Assembly (NCBI GenBank): GCA_015345905.1
Contig: JADDTR010000004.1
Span: 806,001-870,000 of the forward strand
Direction of reading: 5' to 3'
From: Aotearoamyces nothofagi
Lineage: Eukaryota; Ascomycota; Leotiomycetes; Leotiales; Tympanidaceae
DNA length: 64,000 nt
The stretch's first letter is position 1, and each line of letters begins with the position of its first letter. Shown in pieces: positions 49,391 to 59,253 of this stretch. Under the pieces are notes generated by a model. That model made no database searches, was not told the DNA's origin, and saw only the letters and a list, made by a program, of their open reading frames with translations. Both the position numbers and the translations under genes were made by a program.

Positions 49391-50141
49391 AAATATAGTA
49401 CAGTACTTACAGAACAGACGTCCGAGACATGATTACCTACTGTAAGAGGCCACAAGTGATTGATTCCTGTTTCAGGAGCCGGACATACGTGCATTGAGTG
49501 TATGTATGTGTGTGTATCTGTGTGTGTTGTGTGTACCGCACTGTACAGTACAGCAGATGATACTGTATGCTGCTGTACTGTACTGTACTTGGTGCCATAC
49601 AGTGGCGCAGCAGTATCCGACTCACCCTGCTGTACAGGACGGACTGTTTGCAGTGTTCTGGCTCTTGGGTCCCAGCCCACTTGCAGCCAGCTTCCAGGCC
49701 GGTGGCGTGGTACTCGGATGGCATGGCATGGCACTGCACGGGGACGGGGACGGGGACGGGGCAGACGAGCGGCAGGACGTGCAAACGACAGCATACCTAC
49801 TTAAGTCGCAGCGCAGCGAGGTGAGAGTGGGTGCGTAGGGTGGCAGAGTGGATGGGAGGGGATGGGATGGGATGGGAGCCATGCCCATGATGCCCTTTCC
49901 ATGATGCTTCTCTGCCCTTTTTGCCCTTCTGCCCTTACTCGCCATGCCCCCATTATGCCCATCCCATCCCCTCTCGCTGCCTGCTGCACCTGTGCGGCGA
50001 CCGGGACCCGGCCTAAGCCACCCGCGGTGGGTCGCGGTGGAGAAGCTGTAGGCCCATCCTGCGCTGGAGACTCGCCGGCGGGTGACGAGTCACAGTGCCA
50101 TTCCACTCCAGCACTCCCGCACTCCAGCACTCCAGCATTCC

Positions 50142-50205
50142 ATTCCAGCGTTCCAGCGTTCCAGCGTTCCAGCGTTCCAGCGTCCCAGCGTTCCAGCACT
50201 CGGCC
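50142..50205. repeat. 8-bp tandem repeat (GCGTTCCA)
   Basis: About seven units of GCGTTCCA with one C variant, preceded by related GCACTCCA units from about 50103. Confidence 0.85.
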
Positions 50206-50504
50206 TCGCTCGACGGTACCGCACAGGCACCGTGGCATTCCAGACTCCCAGGCCACCTGGCGCCCATCCTGGCATTCTTGCTATTCCCGCCATTCCCGCC
50301 ATTTCCGCCGCAATTGTGGAGTTGAGGAAGACTGGCGACTCTCATTTTTGCGCAGGTCGGGCCCGGCCCGTCCTGCCACGATGCTACGCACGCTACGGCG
50401 CTGTGCCTTGGCCGAGGAAGGGTCGGGGCGTCTTTGGCGACAAGCTCAGGTTATGGTTATAGTACGGCGCTGGGCGTAGCGGCTACAGGCGACACGCTTC
50501 AGGC

Positions 50505-50612
50505 TATACACGACAAGCTACAGGCTTCAGGCTACAGGCTACAGGCTACGACAGGCTACTACAGGCTACTACTTACAGGCTGCGACAGGCTACGACAGGC
50601 CACAGACTCGGG
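50505..50612. repeat. CTACAGG-type irregular array
   Basis: Imperfect units of CTACAGG / CTACGACAGG / CTTCAGG over about 105 bp. Unit lengths of 7, 10 and 11 alternate, so this is a slipped array rather than a clean one. Confidence 0.75.
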
Positions 50613-51312
50613 CGACCGTCTGCGGTGAGTGAGGCGACGCAAGGCAAGGCAAGGCACCTACAGTAAACTTCCTTCTTCTGCAAGGTACTGTTGTGCTACC
50701 TACTGTACTACACTACACTACACTCCCGCACTGCCACACCACCAGAGCAAGTACAGTACAGTGCAAGTACAGTACAGTGCAGTATCTACCTACCTGCCTC
50801 AGGCACCTAGCCCGACCCTAGACCCCCCGAGGCAACCTCACTGGCTTGGCTACAGCCCACTGACTGACTGCACTGGCTGCACTGCTGAGACGCTGGCACC
50901 TGGCTGATGCCTGAGGCAGACACAGACACAGACAGTACATGCCTTCCCTGCCTACATGCCTGATTGCTGGAATGATCCGTTACATTCACAATGCACATTG
51001 CGCACATTTTCATTAGAATCATCCACAGGCCACAGCCCACAGCCCACAGCCCACAGGCTACAGGCCACAAGTCACAAGTTACTGGTCACAAGTCGCCCGT
51101 CACCCGTCAGAAAGTATAAATCCTGTAACAACGTGGCACAACGTGGCCCGTCGGGATCTCATCTGCAATAGGACAGCGCAGCGCATGTACAGACAGTACT
51201 GTAGCACTGTGTAGCTTTCCCTGGCCACAGTAAGAGTGGTGATTTACTGCCCTTGACGGCTTGATTCACAGCAGGCCAGTGTCGATGATTCCGCCGTACA
51301 TACAGTACATAC

Positions 51313-51383
51313 CATGCCATGCCATCCAATGCCATGCCATCCAATGCCATGCCATCCAATGCCATGCCATCCAATGCCATGCG
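51313..51383. repeat. 15-bp minisatellite (CATGCCATCCAATGC)
   Basis: Four and a half nearly identical 15-bp units of CATGCCATCCAATGC. Each contains CCAAT and two CATGC half-palindromes. The 15-base period leaves all frames open and explains the repetitive ORFs predicted across it. Confidence 0.9.
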
Positions 51384-51566
51384 ACGCGAGATATTCAGAA
51401 GAGTGTGCGCTTCCTCCGTCGTCGGTGGAGTCCTCGTCCATCAAGGGCATCGCAGGCTGCCAGTTACCACTACCCGCCATCCACCGCGGCCCCTGCTATT
51501 CCTCCCAAGCGCGGCTCTAAAACACCCCTACACGATCGATTCTTTGCCGTCCCAGGTACAGTACCC

Positions 51567-51605
51567 CTCTGCCTCTGCCTCTGCCTCTGCCTCTGCCTCT
51601 GCTCT
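51567..51605. repeat. (CTCTGC)n hexamer
   Basis: Six to seven hexamers, C/T-rich on the plus strand. Confidence 0.85.
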
Positions 51606-51950
51606 GGATCTGTGCTGTGTGCTGGAGATGAACAGGTTGCGTCCGTTCTGAGTTCTTAGCGGCCAACAGACTGCACGATCACGCCGCGTCGGTCTTCGTA
51701 CGAACCACGATAGGGAGTCTATCTAAGGTAATGTGGTGCCTGCCCAGGCGGATTAGGTAATGTGGCCACAGGGAGGGCGACGGCGACATTGACATTGACG
51801 GTGACGGCCTCTAAAGTAGCTCCCGTCGCTGCTACCACCAGGCGAGAGTTACCTACCTATGCAGCACGCAGAGGTAGCGTAGCCCTCAGGAGCAATGCTT
51901 GGACTTGTTTCTGCACTTGGACTGTGCGTAGCAATGCTGTACACCTGCTG

Positions 51951-52060
51951 TAGTACAGTACAGTGCAGTACAGTATAGTACAGTACAGGACAGGACAGTA
52001 TAGTACACTATAGTATAGTACAGTATAGTATAGTACAGTATAGTATATATAGTACAGTAT
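51951..52060. repeat. Self-complementary GTACAGTATA array
   Basis: About 110 bp built only from TAGTACAGTA, CAGTATAGTA and close variants. GTAC and TATA palindromes recur every 5-10 bp, so each strand can pair with itself at many registers. No coding frame. This is the densest self-complementary stretch in the window. Confidence 0.9.
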
Positions 52061-54697
52061 CTCTTACGAGTCATGAGCGATGGCCGGCACAGAAGACGCA
52101 CTCGAGCAAGGCGCGTCAACGCCCATTCCAGCCAAAGGAGCCCTCGAGACATATATACCAAACTAGGCCAACGGCAGGATAGAGGGATAGAGAGATTCCT
52201 CCGTAGCTCGTAAACGGAGCTGCTTCGCCAGTAGGGTCGTCGACGGTGCGAGACGCTTGTAGGGGACGGTACGTAAGGCATGGAGTCCTCGAGGAGGGAG
52301 GAACGCTGCAAACAGCCACAGCCAACCTGGCGCCCAAAGGCACTTTCTCCACTATATATTATCACCGCAGGTATTGCCGAGGGTACTGCACAGCACTGTC
52401 TGTACTGTATTACCGTACTTACCGTACTACAGCACAGCACAGCACAACACAGCAGGTATTGCCGTCCTCGAGTACATCCTCGTACCAAGGACCGAGGATC
52501 CTGTGTATGGGCTACGTCGTACAAAAGGCAAGGGGGCCCTTTGATCTGCTCTGTCCATGCGGTGCAGTGTAGGGAGTTGCTGTACCACTACCGAGTACCA
52601 AGTTTAGGACTCGTCGCTTCTGACAGCTGCATAGGGTAGGACATGGCTAAAGAAGATCTTGCTTGCGAGTTGCGACGCGGTGACTAGCAAGAAGTAGACT
52701 GCACATCTATACCCAGCCCAGTCCAAGGACCGGATCAAGATGGTCCAAGCTGGCCCGAGCTGGTGCACAGCATTATCCGCGAGCTCCTGGATACCACTCA
52801 GGAGGTAGAACAGAGCTGTGGCTGCCGCCGGTACATGCTTTTGTTGCAGCCACACTGTTTTGTCGACATCTCTCTCCACGTGTGTGCGGCTTACTCTACA
52901 AATATGCAATAAGACCCGGTAGCGTGATTGTGCAATATATGTCCAAGCTGCAAGGTCTGCCGCAATACATGGCAAGCAGGCAAGCTGGCAAGCAGGCAAG
53001 CAGGCTAGCAGGCTAGACGGGGGCCTGCGCGCGTGCTGTGAGGCACACCGTGAGAGGGCATCTGCTCGACACATCTGATTCCGGAAGTGAAACGAGGAAG
53101 AAGGCATGTACTACTGTGCAAGCACCTCCCCCTTATGTACTCGGCCGCCACAGGCGACTGCACTCTGCATTCCGGCGGACGAGGACAGTATATTATATCG
53201 TCCAGCACGGGTCGAGACGTGGTCCCTGGGCAGCACATACCGCGCAGCAGGAACGAGTAATAAATAGAGTGCGGTATAATTCATATACGGCATGCGTCGG
53301 GAAGCACTCGCTCCGGACACTGGCAGACAGCCATCAGGCCGAGGCGGCCAAGGATCCCAGGGCGGGCTTGGAGGAGGGGCGGAGGCGGGCTAGACCAGAA
53401 GGGGGGCGAGGGCCTCGATGGGGTCCCGCAGAGTTGTCTCACGGTCCACGGGGCACACCGGAACAGGCACAGCAGGGATGCGGCCGCAGCGAGCGCTGCA
53501 GGCAGAGTTGGGATCTGGGAAGCAGGCGATGAACGATGAGGGTTCGTGTCCATCGTTCATCGTCGCCCTGCAAGCGAGGCAGATACTGTAGATGCAGCAT
53601 GGCAGGCTCGATGGATCCATATGCCGACAGGCCGGCTGGCATGGAAGCCTCTCCTCGCACTGTGCCGTAGGCATGATGCTCCCCCAAAATCCCAGTGGGC
53701 GGCGGTGGGGACCCGGCGGGAACCCAGCGGGAATTGCTAGGAATTGCTAGGAATTGCCAGGAATCCCTCCCGCTGGCCGTGGGTGAGCGCGCGACTCGCC
53801 AGAGGATAGGATCAGGACACATTTGCAGGCAGAGAGAGTACTGCATCCCGGAGCGAGATGTCTGTCCTAAGCTACAGCATATATACACATATACATATAT
53901 ACATATACGGTGGGAGGAGGTACAGTCCATGGCATGGCCTTTACAGTACTGGCACAGCACTTGCCGTACGTATAACCCCCCGTACCCGAGAAAGGACGGA
54001 CATCCCGGCACACCTGTCGGCCAACTCGACGACGGCCACGGCCACGGCCACTGCCACTGCCACTGCTACAGTGCAGCTGCCAACCTCCACACTCCTCTCC
54101 TGGTGCTCGCCCCGTCTCCTGATGGGCTGGGTGGAGTGCTTGTTGAAAGCCGACTGTTCTGCCGAGTCTGTACATCCAAGGTCCAGGTCCACCTGTATAC
54201 GTGCTGTACTGGGCCGTACTGGGCCGTACTGGACTGTACTGGATTGCACTGGATTGGATTGCACTGTACTGGACTGTATTGGACTGGACTGGGACTGTCG
54301 ATACTGCGCAGTAGGTGTAAACGACAGGCGGTACTGTAGCTGTCGAGGCTGGCAGACACACACGGCAGGCTAGCGTGGGCAGGAGATTGTGCCGTAGATA
54401 GGTGGTGGGCCGTCAATTCGCCCAAGCCCCCATGTCAGGCGTGCAGCAGCAGCGGCAGGCGAAAAAGAAGGATCCACGCAATCTGCGCCATCTGAACCCT
54501 TACTTGCAGTCCCGTCCAGTCCAGTACGGCCCAGTCCAGTCCAGCCTGGCTGTCCTGGGGCTTCGTATAGCACAGTATATAGTACGGAGCCGTGTGTGCT
54601 CTGTACTGTAGTGTACTGTACCGTACGCAAGTGAAGGATGCTACCTTGTCCAGCGCCATCGGGGTGCCTGCAAGCTCCGAGTCTACCTTGCTGCCTA

Positions 54698-54760
54698 CAG
54701 TACAGTACAGTACTGCTACTACTGCTACTACTGCTACTGCGACTACTAACTACTACTAAT
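54698..54760. repeat. TACAG / TACTGC trinucleotide-pentamer array
   Basis: A run of GTACAGTAC followed by TACTGC and TAC triplets. It is adjacent to the 54829 minisatellite. Confidence 0.75.
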
Positions 54761-54828
54761 GCTGTCTGCCTAGCAGTGGCAGCCGCGGTGCCTCGGACTG
54801 ATACTCTGCAGGGCAGGACAGCACCTAC

Positions 54829-54900
54829 CAGTGCCTATATACCAGTGCCTATATACCAGTGCCTATATACTATACCAGTGCCTATATACCAGTGCCTACA
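54829..54900. repeat. 14-bp minisatellite (CCAGTGCCTATATA)
   Basis: Five units of CCAGTGCCTATATA, with one unit enlarged by an extra CTATA. The last unit ends in CCTACAGTACC instead of CCTATATA, running into GTAC-rich DNA. Confidence 0.9.
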
Positions 54901-55114
54901 GTACCTGCCTTGGGTGCATTATTACCGTACCTGTACAGGGACAGTACGCCTACACAGGTACACATGGATTGACTGCACGGCACTAAGGTGCGCTGGATGC
55001 GCCGGCGGGTGTCGCTGGCACGCTGGGAGTGTCTGCGACCGCCGACAGGACGCGGAAGGCCCAGCACGCCCAGCGGGGTGGGGCCCTGCTTGCACCCTCG
55101 GGTCGGCCTGCACC

Positions 55115-55180
55115 ACGCCCTCTGCACGCCCTCTGGACGCCCTCTGGACACCCTCTGCACGCCCGCTGCACGCCCGCTGG
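55115..55180. repeat. 12-bp repeat (GCACGCCCTCTG)
   Basis: Five to six units of GCACGCCCTCTG or GGACGCCCTCTG, the last two changed to GCCCGCTG. GC content is very high. Confidence 0.8.
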
Positions 55181-55486
55181 CCGCCTGCGCACCCTGCCCC
55201 CCAGCGAGCCCTGGGCCACACGCCCCGGCACCCAGGCCCAGATCGTCCGCCCTCCGCCAGACGTGCCATCCGGACCTGTCGCCCTGCCCTGCCCTGCCTG
55301 TCGTCCTGTCGCCCTGTCACTCAGGCCTCCCAGCGCTGTAATCCAATCCAGCCTGCCCGCTATCGCCTGTCCGCCGTGCCCACTCGCTCACTCGCCCACT
55401 CGCCCACGCGCCCACCGCGCCCACCGCGCCCGGCGCTGGGCCTTAGTCTGCATCCGTCCCTCGTACGCTGGACCGGCCCATGGACG

Positions 55487-55532
55487 CCTGCCCTGCCTGC
55501 CCTGCCTGCCCTGCCTGCTCTGCCTGCTCCTC
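55487..55532. repeat. 9-bp repeat (CTGCCCTGC)
   Basis: About five units of CTGCCCTGC with a drift to CTGCTCTGC at the end. C-rich on the plus strand, similar in type to the array at 40278-40345. Confidence 0.8.
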
Positions 55533-56253
55533 TCGAGCCAGTCGCTCCCGTCCCTTCACCCCCCGGCCTGCACTGCACCCACTCATTCCCTCCTGCCTCC
55601 CTCTAACGTCTCACGACTTTTCCTTCGGCTCTTCTCCTCTTCCTCCGCCGCCTCTCTCTGCCTGCCTATCCCTCTCCCTCTCTGCCTCCTTCGCGACCTT
55701 GCACTGTCCTGTCCACCGCCCATTCTCGATGACGAGTCTGGATATGTTAGATATCGCTGGCTGAGAAGAAGAAGAATTGCTCCCGCTCGACAATTGATCG
55801 TCCTCCGTCCTCGCACGCTACGTCGACCCTTCCCCGGCGGATAGCCTGCCAATCGAAGCGAGCCACCAGGGCGACCGACCCAGCATCAATAGCCTCGCAT
55901 TCTCATATATAATAAGCAAGTCTTCAAACCTCGCCGCCGAACTGGGCGAGTGTCGTATTTGGTCTTCGGCACATTGCTGCCCCCCACGGACGGTTCTCGT
56001 TGTTCCCGCTTGGCTTGGCTTGGTCTTGCTCTAGTACAGGTAAGCAACATGGCCGTCTGATCGCTGGATGTAACAACTCGAGTCTCCCACCAAGCTTGCT
56101 GGAATTTTTTGGGCAAGAAAAATGGTGTTTCGGCTCTCCGCCTGTGAAAGATCGCTGACATGGTCCCTCGAAAACAGAGACTGCGACAGCAAGATTTGCC
56201 GGCCTGAATATTCCGAATTTCGAAGTCGTATGATCGTTGAATCAACGGGCAAG

Positions 56254-58023
56254 ATGGCCACTACAGCATCACCTCGCGAGGTTGGCGAGGCGGTAACGCG
56301 AATGACAAAGGAGGGCCGCAAATTAACATACACATTGACGGTCATTCAACAACCTGAGCGTGCCCGAGCCTGTGGATCGGGAGCAAAGTGTGAGTGCTGT
56401 TCAGTCCCAATGCATATCGAGTACCTTGCTGACATCCGGATAGCCTCTGCAGACCGAAGACCTGTTGATCCCCCACCTGTTGTCGAGTTGCGCATCTTCG
56501 AAAGCCAGGGAGATGTGAAGACCGACATAACCTTTGCGTACGATGCAAACTTTTTCCTGTTTGCTACATTAGAATTGGCGCGTCCCATGGCCCATGGCCG
56601 TGTCCAGGCTGCCACACAGCAAATCCCCGTCCTGACTGGTATGCCAGTCTCGGGCATGGCCTACCTCGACCGACCAGCTGAGGCGGGATACTTTATCTTC
56701 CCTGATTTATCTGTGCGCCATGAAGGCAAATATAAATTGAGCTTCAATCTCTACGAGCAGACCAAAGACAAGAAAGATTATGATGCCGATCCGCCAGCAG
56801 ACGCACCCCCTCCGGTGTATGCTCCAGATGGCTCATTCGACTGGCGACTAGAGGTCAAGTCGGCTCCGTTCACAGTGTTTAGTGCGAAGAAATTTCCTGG
56901 ATTGGCGGAGAGTACAATGCTGAGTCGTACGGTCGCTGAGCAAGGTTGTCGTGTCCGAATTCGCCGGGATGTGCGTATGCGGAGGCGTGATGGGAAGGCA
57001 GCTGGTGATTTCGATGAATATGAGGACGATTATAACCGGGCACGGAGAACAGCGACTCCAGACTCGATCCATGACGCATACAATCACCAACGCTCGCTGA
57101 GCAATTCAAGTATGGACCGGCAGCCATATGTCCCGGAGCGGCGTCCGTCAGGGGCCGAGTATCCTCCACCACAGCCATATCCGTCTAATAACTATCATGC
57201 TCCACCGCCGTCTAATATACCACAATCTGCATCAGCACCGTATGGCAATCTGACCTTTGGGGCTTCTTCGTCTTCTCAGCAGTACCATACTCCCAACTTC
57301 GCCCAGCCACAGGCTCCTGCAGCACCGCTCCAACCTCAGCAATTATATCCACAATCCACCTACCACCAAGGTCCCCAATATCGGCCGCAGTCAACCTCGG
57401 CCAACTATGGCTACCAAGAGCGGCAATCATATGGTCAGTATCCGCCCCCTAGAGATGGCTACGAAGGCGACTATCGACGGGCGTCAGTCTCCGGTTATAC
57501 ACCAGCTCCTCCGGCAGGCAATCAATATCCACAGGGCGATCAAATCTACCCCCGCACGCAGTCGGTGTCTTCATACCATGGATACCCTCCGCGGGCTCAG
57601 ACACCAGTTGGGCAGCCTCCCGTGAACCTCGCTCCTCTCAAGATGCCTCCTATCGAGCCAAAATACGAGCCTCTCAGCTCTCCGCTCGGACATCCCTCTT
57701 CCACCAATCGGTCCGCACCTCCGTTACCCAGCCCGGGCTACCAAGATCGAACAAATTCCTTTAGCCACTACGGCTCTTCATCTGGCCATTCTCCGTCCGA
57801 GCAGGCACGCAATGGCAAACGACCATTCGATAGTGTTTTCAGCTCATCGAGCTACAATCAACCATTGCATAACGGTATGCGCCCAACTAGTGCACACCAT
57901 TCACAACCATCGTCTACACCTTTTGATGATGAGGAGGACAATGCTTCCTTCGAGGCGTTCAAGATGCAGTATAAGCGTGCGGATGGCACACCTTACTCTC
58001 GGGAACTACCTGCATCAGAGTGA
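56254..58023 (+). CDS. veA: Velvet developmental regulator VeA
   Basis: Light-responsive regulator that pairs with VelB and LaeA to control sexual development and secondary metabolism; it shuttles between cytoplasm and nucleus. Exons 56254-56389 and 56444-58023 encode 571 residues. The velvet domain (about 15-215) carries GRKLTYTLTVIQQPERARAC, DRRPVDPPPVVELRIFES, FFLFATLELARP and GYFIFPDLSVRHEGKYKL, with AKKFPGLAESTMLSRTVAEQ near its end. A basic nuclear-localisation stretch RVRIRRDVRMRRR follows, then a long Pro/Gln/Tyr/Ser-rich tail. The 54-nt intron splits the codon between GAK and SADRRP. The ATG at 56254 is chosen by family (short N terminus before the velvet domain); in-frame ATGs at 56230 and 56122 could extend it by 8 or 44 residues. 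Confidence 0.94.
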   Translation: MATTASPREVGEAVTRMTKEGRKLTYTLTVIQQPERARACGSGAKCECCSVPMHIEYLADIRIASADRRPVDPPPVVELRIFESQGDVKTDITFAYDANFFLFATLELARPMAHGRVQAATQQIPVLTGMPVSGMAYLDRPAEAGYFIFPDLSVRHEGKYKLSFNLYEQTKDKKDYDADPPADAPPPVYAPDGSFDWRLEVKSAPFTVFSAKKFPGLAESTMLSRTVAEQGCRVRIRRDVRMRRRDGKAAGDFDEYEDDYNRARRTATPDSIHDAYNHQRSLSNSSMDRQPYVPERRPSGAEYPPPQPYPSNNYHAPPPSNIPQSASAPYGNLTFGASSSSQQYHTPNFAQPQAPAAPLQPQQLYPQSTYHQGPQYRPQSTSANYGYQERQSYGQYPPPRDGYEGDYRRASVSGYTPAPPAGNQYPQGDQIYPRTQSVSSYHGYPPRAQTPVGQPPVNLAPLKMPPIEPKYEPLSSPLGHPSSTNRSAPPLPSPGYQDRTNSFSHYGSSSGHSPSEQARNGKRPFDSVFSSSSYNQPLHNGMRPTSAHHSQPSSTPFDDEEDNASFEAFKMQYKRADGTPYSRELPASE

Positions 58024-59253
58024 TTTGAGGATCTTCATATCGTGTCGGTTTACATCTGGCTTCACTGGCGTTGGCCATCCCTTTCCTCGGGATGATGAGG
58101 AGTCTTCAGCGATTTACCCCGATTAACGGCTTTGCTTGGCGTTTTATTGTTTCTTATCTTCCTTAGAATTTGCGAGCACCACTCGCTCGCTGTCTTTCTG
58201 CCAAAGCATACCGCGATCATGGCATACCTCTTAGCAACGCCATACTCGAAACCATATATTTCCTTCCACCTACGCTTCTTTGCTAAAAGCATACATTCAC
58301 ATCCGGACATCTACCATCTAGACGACGGTGGCGACCTGTTTGGAATTTGCGCCACACACTATCAATGGTTTCTTATGTAAACGGGACGACGGGCCGAGTA
58401 CTCTGAGAAAATGCCGGTCACATTGTGTAATTTAGGGATAGCTACTTACTTTCTTTGAGTGAACTTGTCGGGGGTCACAGGCTACTTAGTCCGAAAATGA
58501 ATCGAAATTACAGTATGCAGTGTCCATGTATGATTGAAGTGCAGTGATTCCCATATGCCTCCCCGAGTTAACTCGTACGCATACGACCGTATATCTCCAG
58601 AGACGTTGCTGGCGTCGTTGAGGATTACCCTGAACGCCTTGGCCAAGTAACCTTAATTCTTAAAATGTGGGATAACGGAAGGCTTGTGGAGGCTACGGCG
58701 TAGCTTGTTGAGACGGCAATCCGGTATCTGGCTATCATCAGGATCACGGCCGACGGCGAGCGAGAGGACGGGCCGTGCACGCGGACCTGCAAGGTTACAA
58801 CAGAAGCGCCCGCTAAAGAAGTGTTTACCTGCAGTTCGCGTGGTGAATAAACACACACGCTCTCGGCTCCCAGCTCTCAGCTCCCAGCTCCAGGCTCGAG
58901 GCTCAGCTCGAGGCTCTCAGCTCGAAGCCCCAAGCTCCAGGAGCCATCATCAGCTCGTTGCCCGTAGCTCGTGCGCCGCGCTGATATACTCAACCTCACA
59001 TCCCAAATCCAGTCCTCCAGGTTCCTTCTAGATTCCTTCCCAGCCTCAACAACAAGTTTCGTCGTTCGGCATACTCGACGCACCACACACGGGCCATAGC
59101 ATAGCCCTTCGTTTGGTCTCTGGTTTTGCAGAGTTGTCACAAGTCGAAGCCTCCCCCATCAGCCCATCACCTTAGGTGGGTCTGGAAGTGTCAGCCACAG
59201 CATTCTCATGCCGAACCCAAATACGGGCCATTCATAAAGGCAGGACATACAAA
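58024..59253. other. Intergenic: veA 3' end and promoter of the AT-hook gene
   Basis: 1.2 kb between two plus-strand genes. Just before the next gene are repeated CTCCCAGCTC / CTCGAGGCTC units (about 58861-58935), a small GCTC-rich repeat. No further gene seen. Confidence 0.55.

Larger units (their letters stand above)
44587..56253. other. 11.7 kb gene-poor, minisatellite-rich spacer
   Basis: No convincing gene between SSL1 and veA. From 44.6 to 48 kb the DNA is of average composition, with two possible decayed coding fragments (listed separately). From 48 to 55.8 kb it becomes GC-rich and is crowded with unrelated tandem repeats and GTAC palindromes. Open frames of up to 322 codons (for example 54638-55606) are repeat translations. 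The final 200-400 bp are probably the veA leader: a canonical GTAAGC donor at 56040 suggests an intron in its 5' untranslated region, and a tiny open frame (ATG-GCC-GTC-TGA) starts at about 56049. Confidence 0.65.

Noticed and set aside
48960-55532. CRISPR-like repeat arrays
   Set aside because: Repeats are directly adjacent without unique spacers, the host is a fungus, and no cas-like genes are present.
54638-55606. 322-codon open frame in the veA upstream spacer
   Set aside because: It runs through several tandem arrays whose periods keep the frame open; the translation is periodic Leu/Pro/Ala/Arg and has no recognisable domain.
44587-56253. Transposon or retroelement in the gene-poor spacer
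   Set aside because: No transposase, integrase or reverse-transcriptase motif was seen in any frame, and no long terminal or inverted repeats were recognised by eye.
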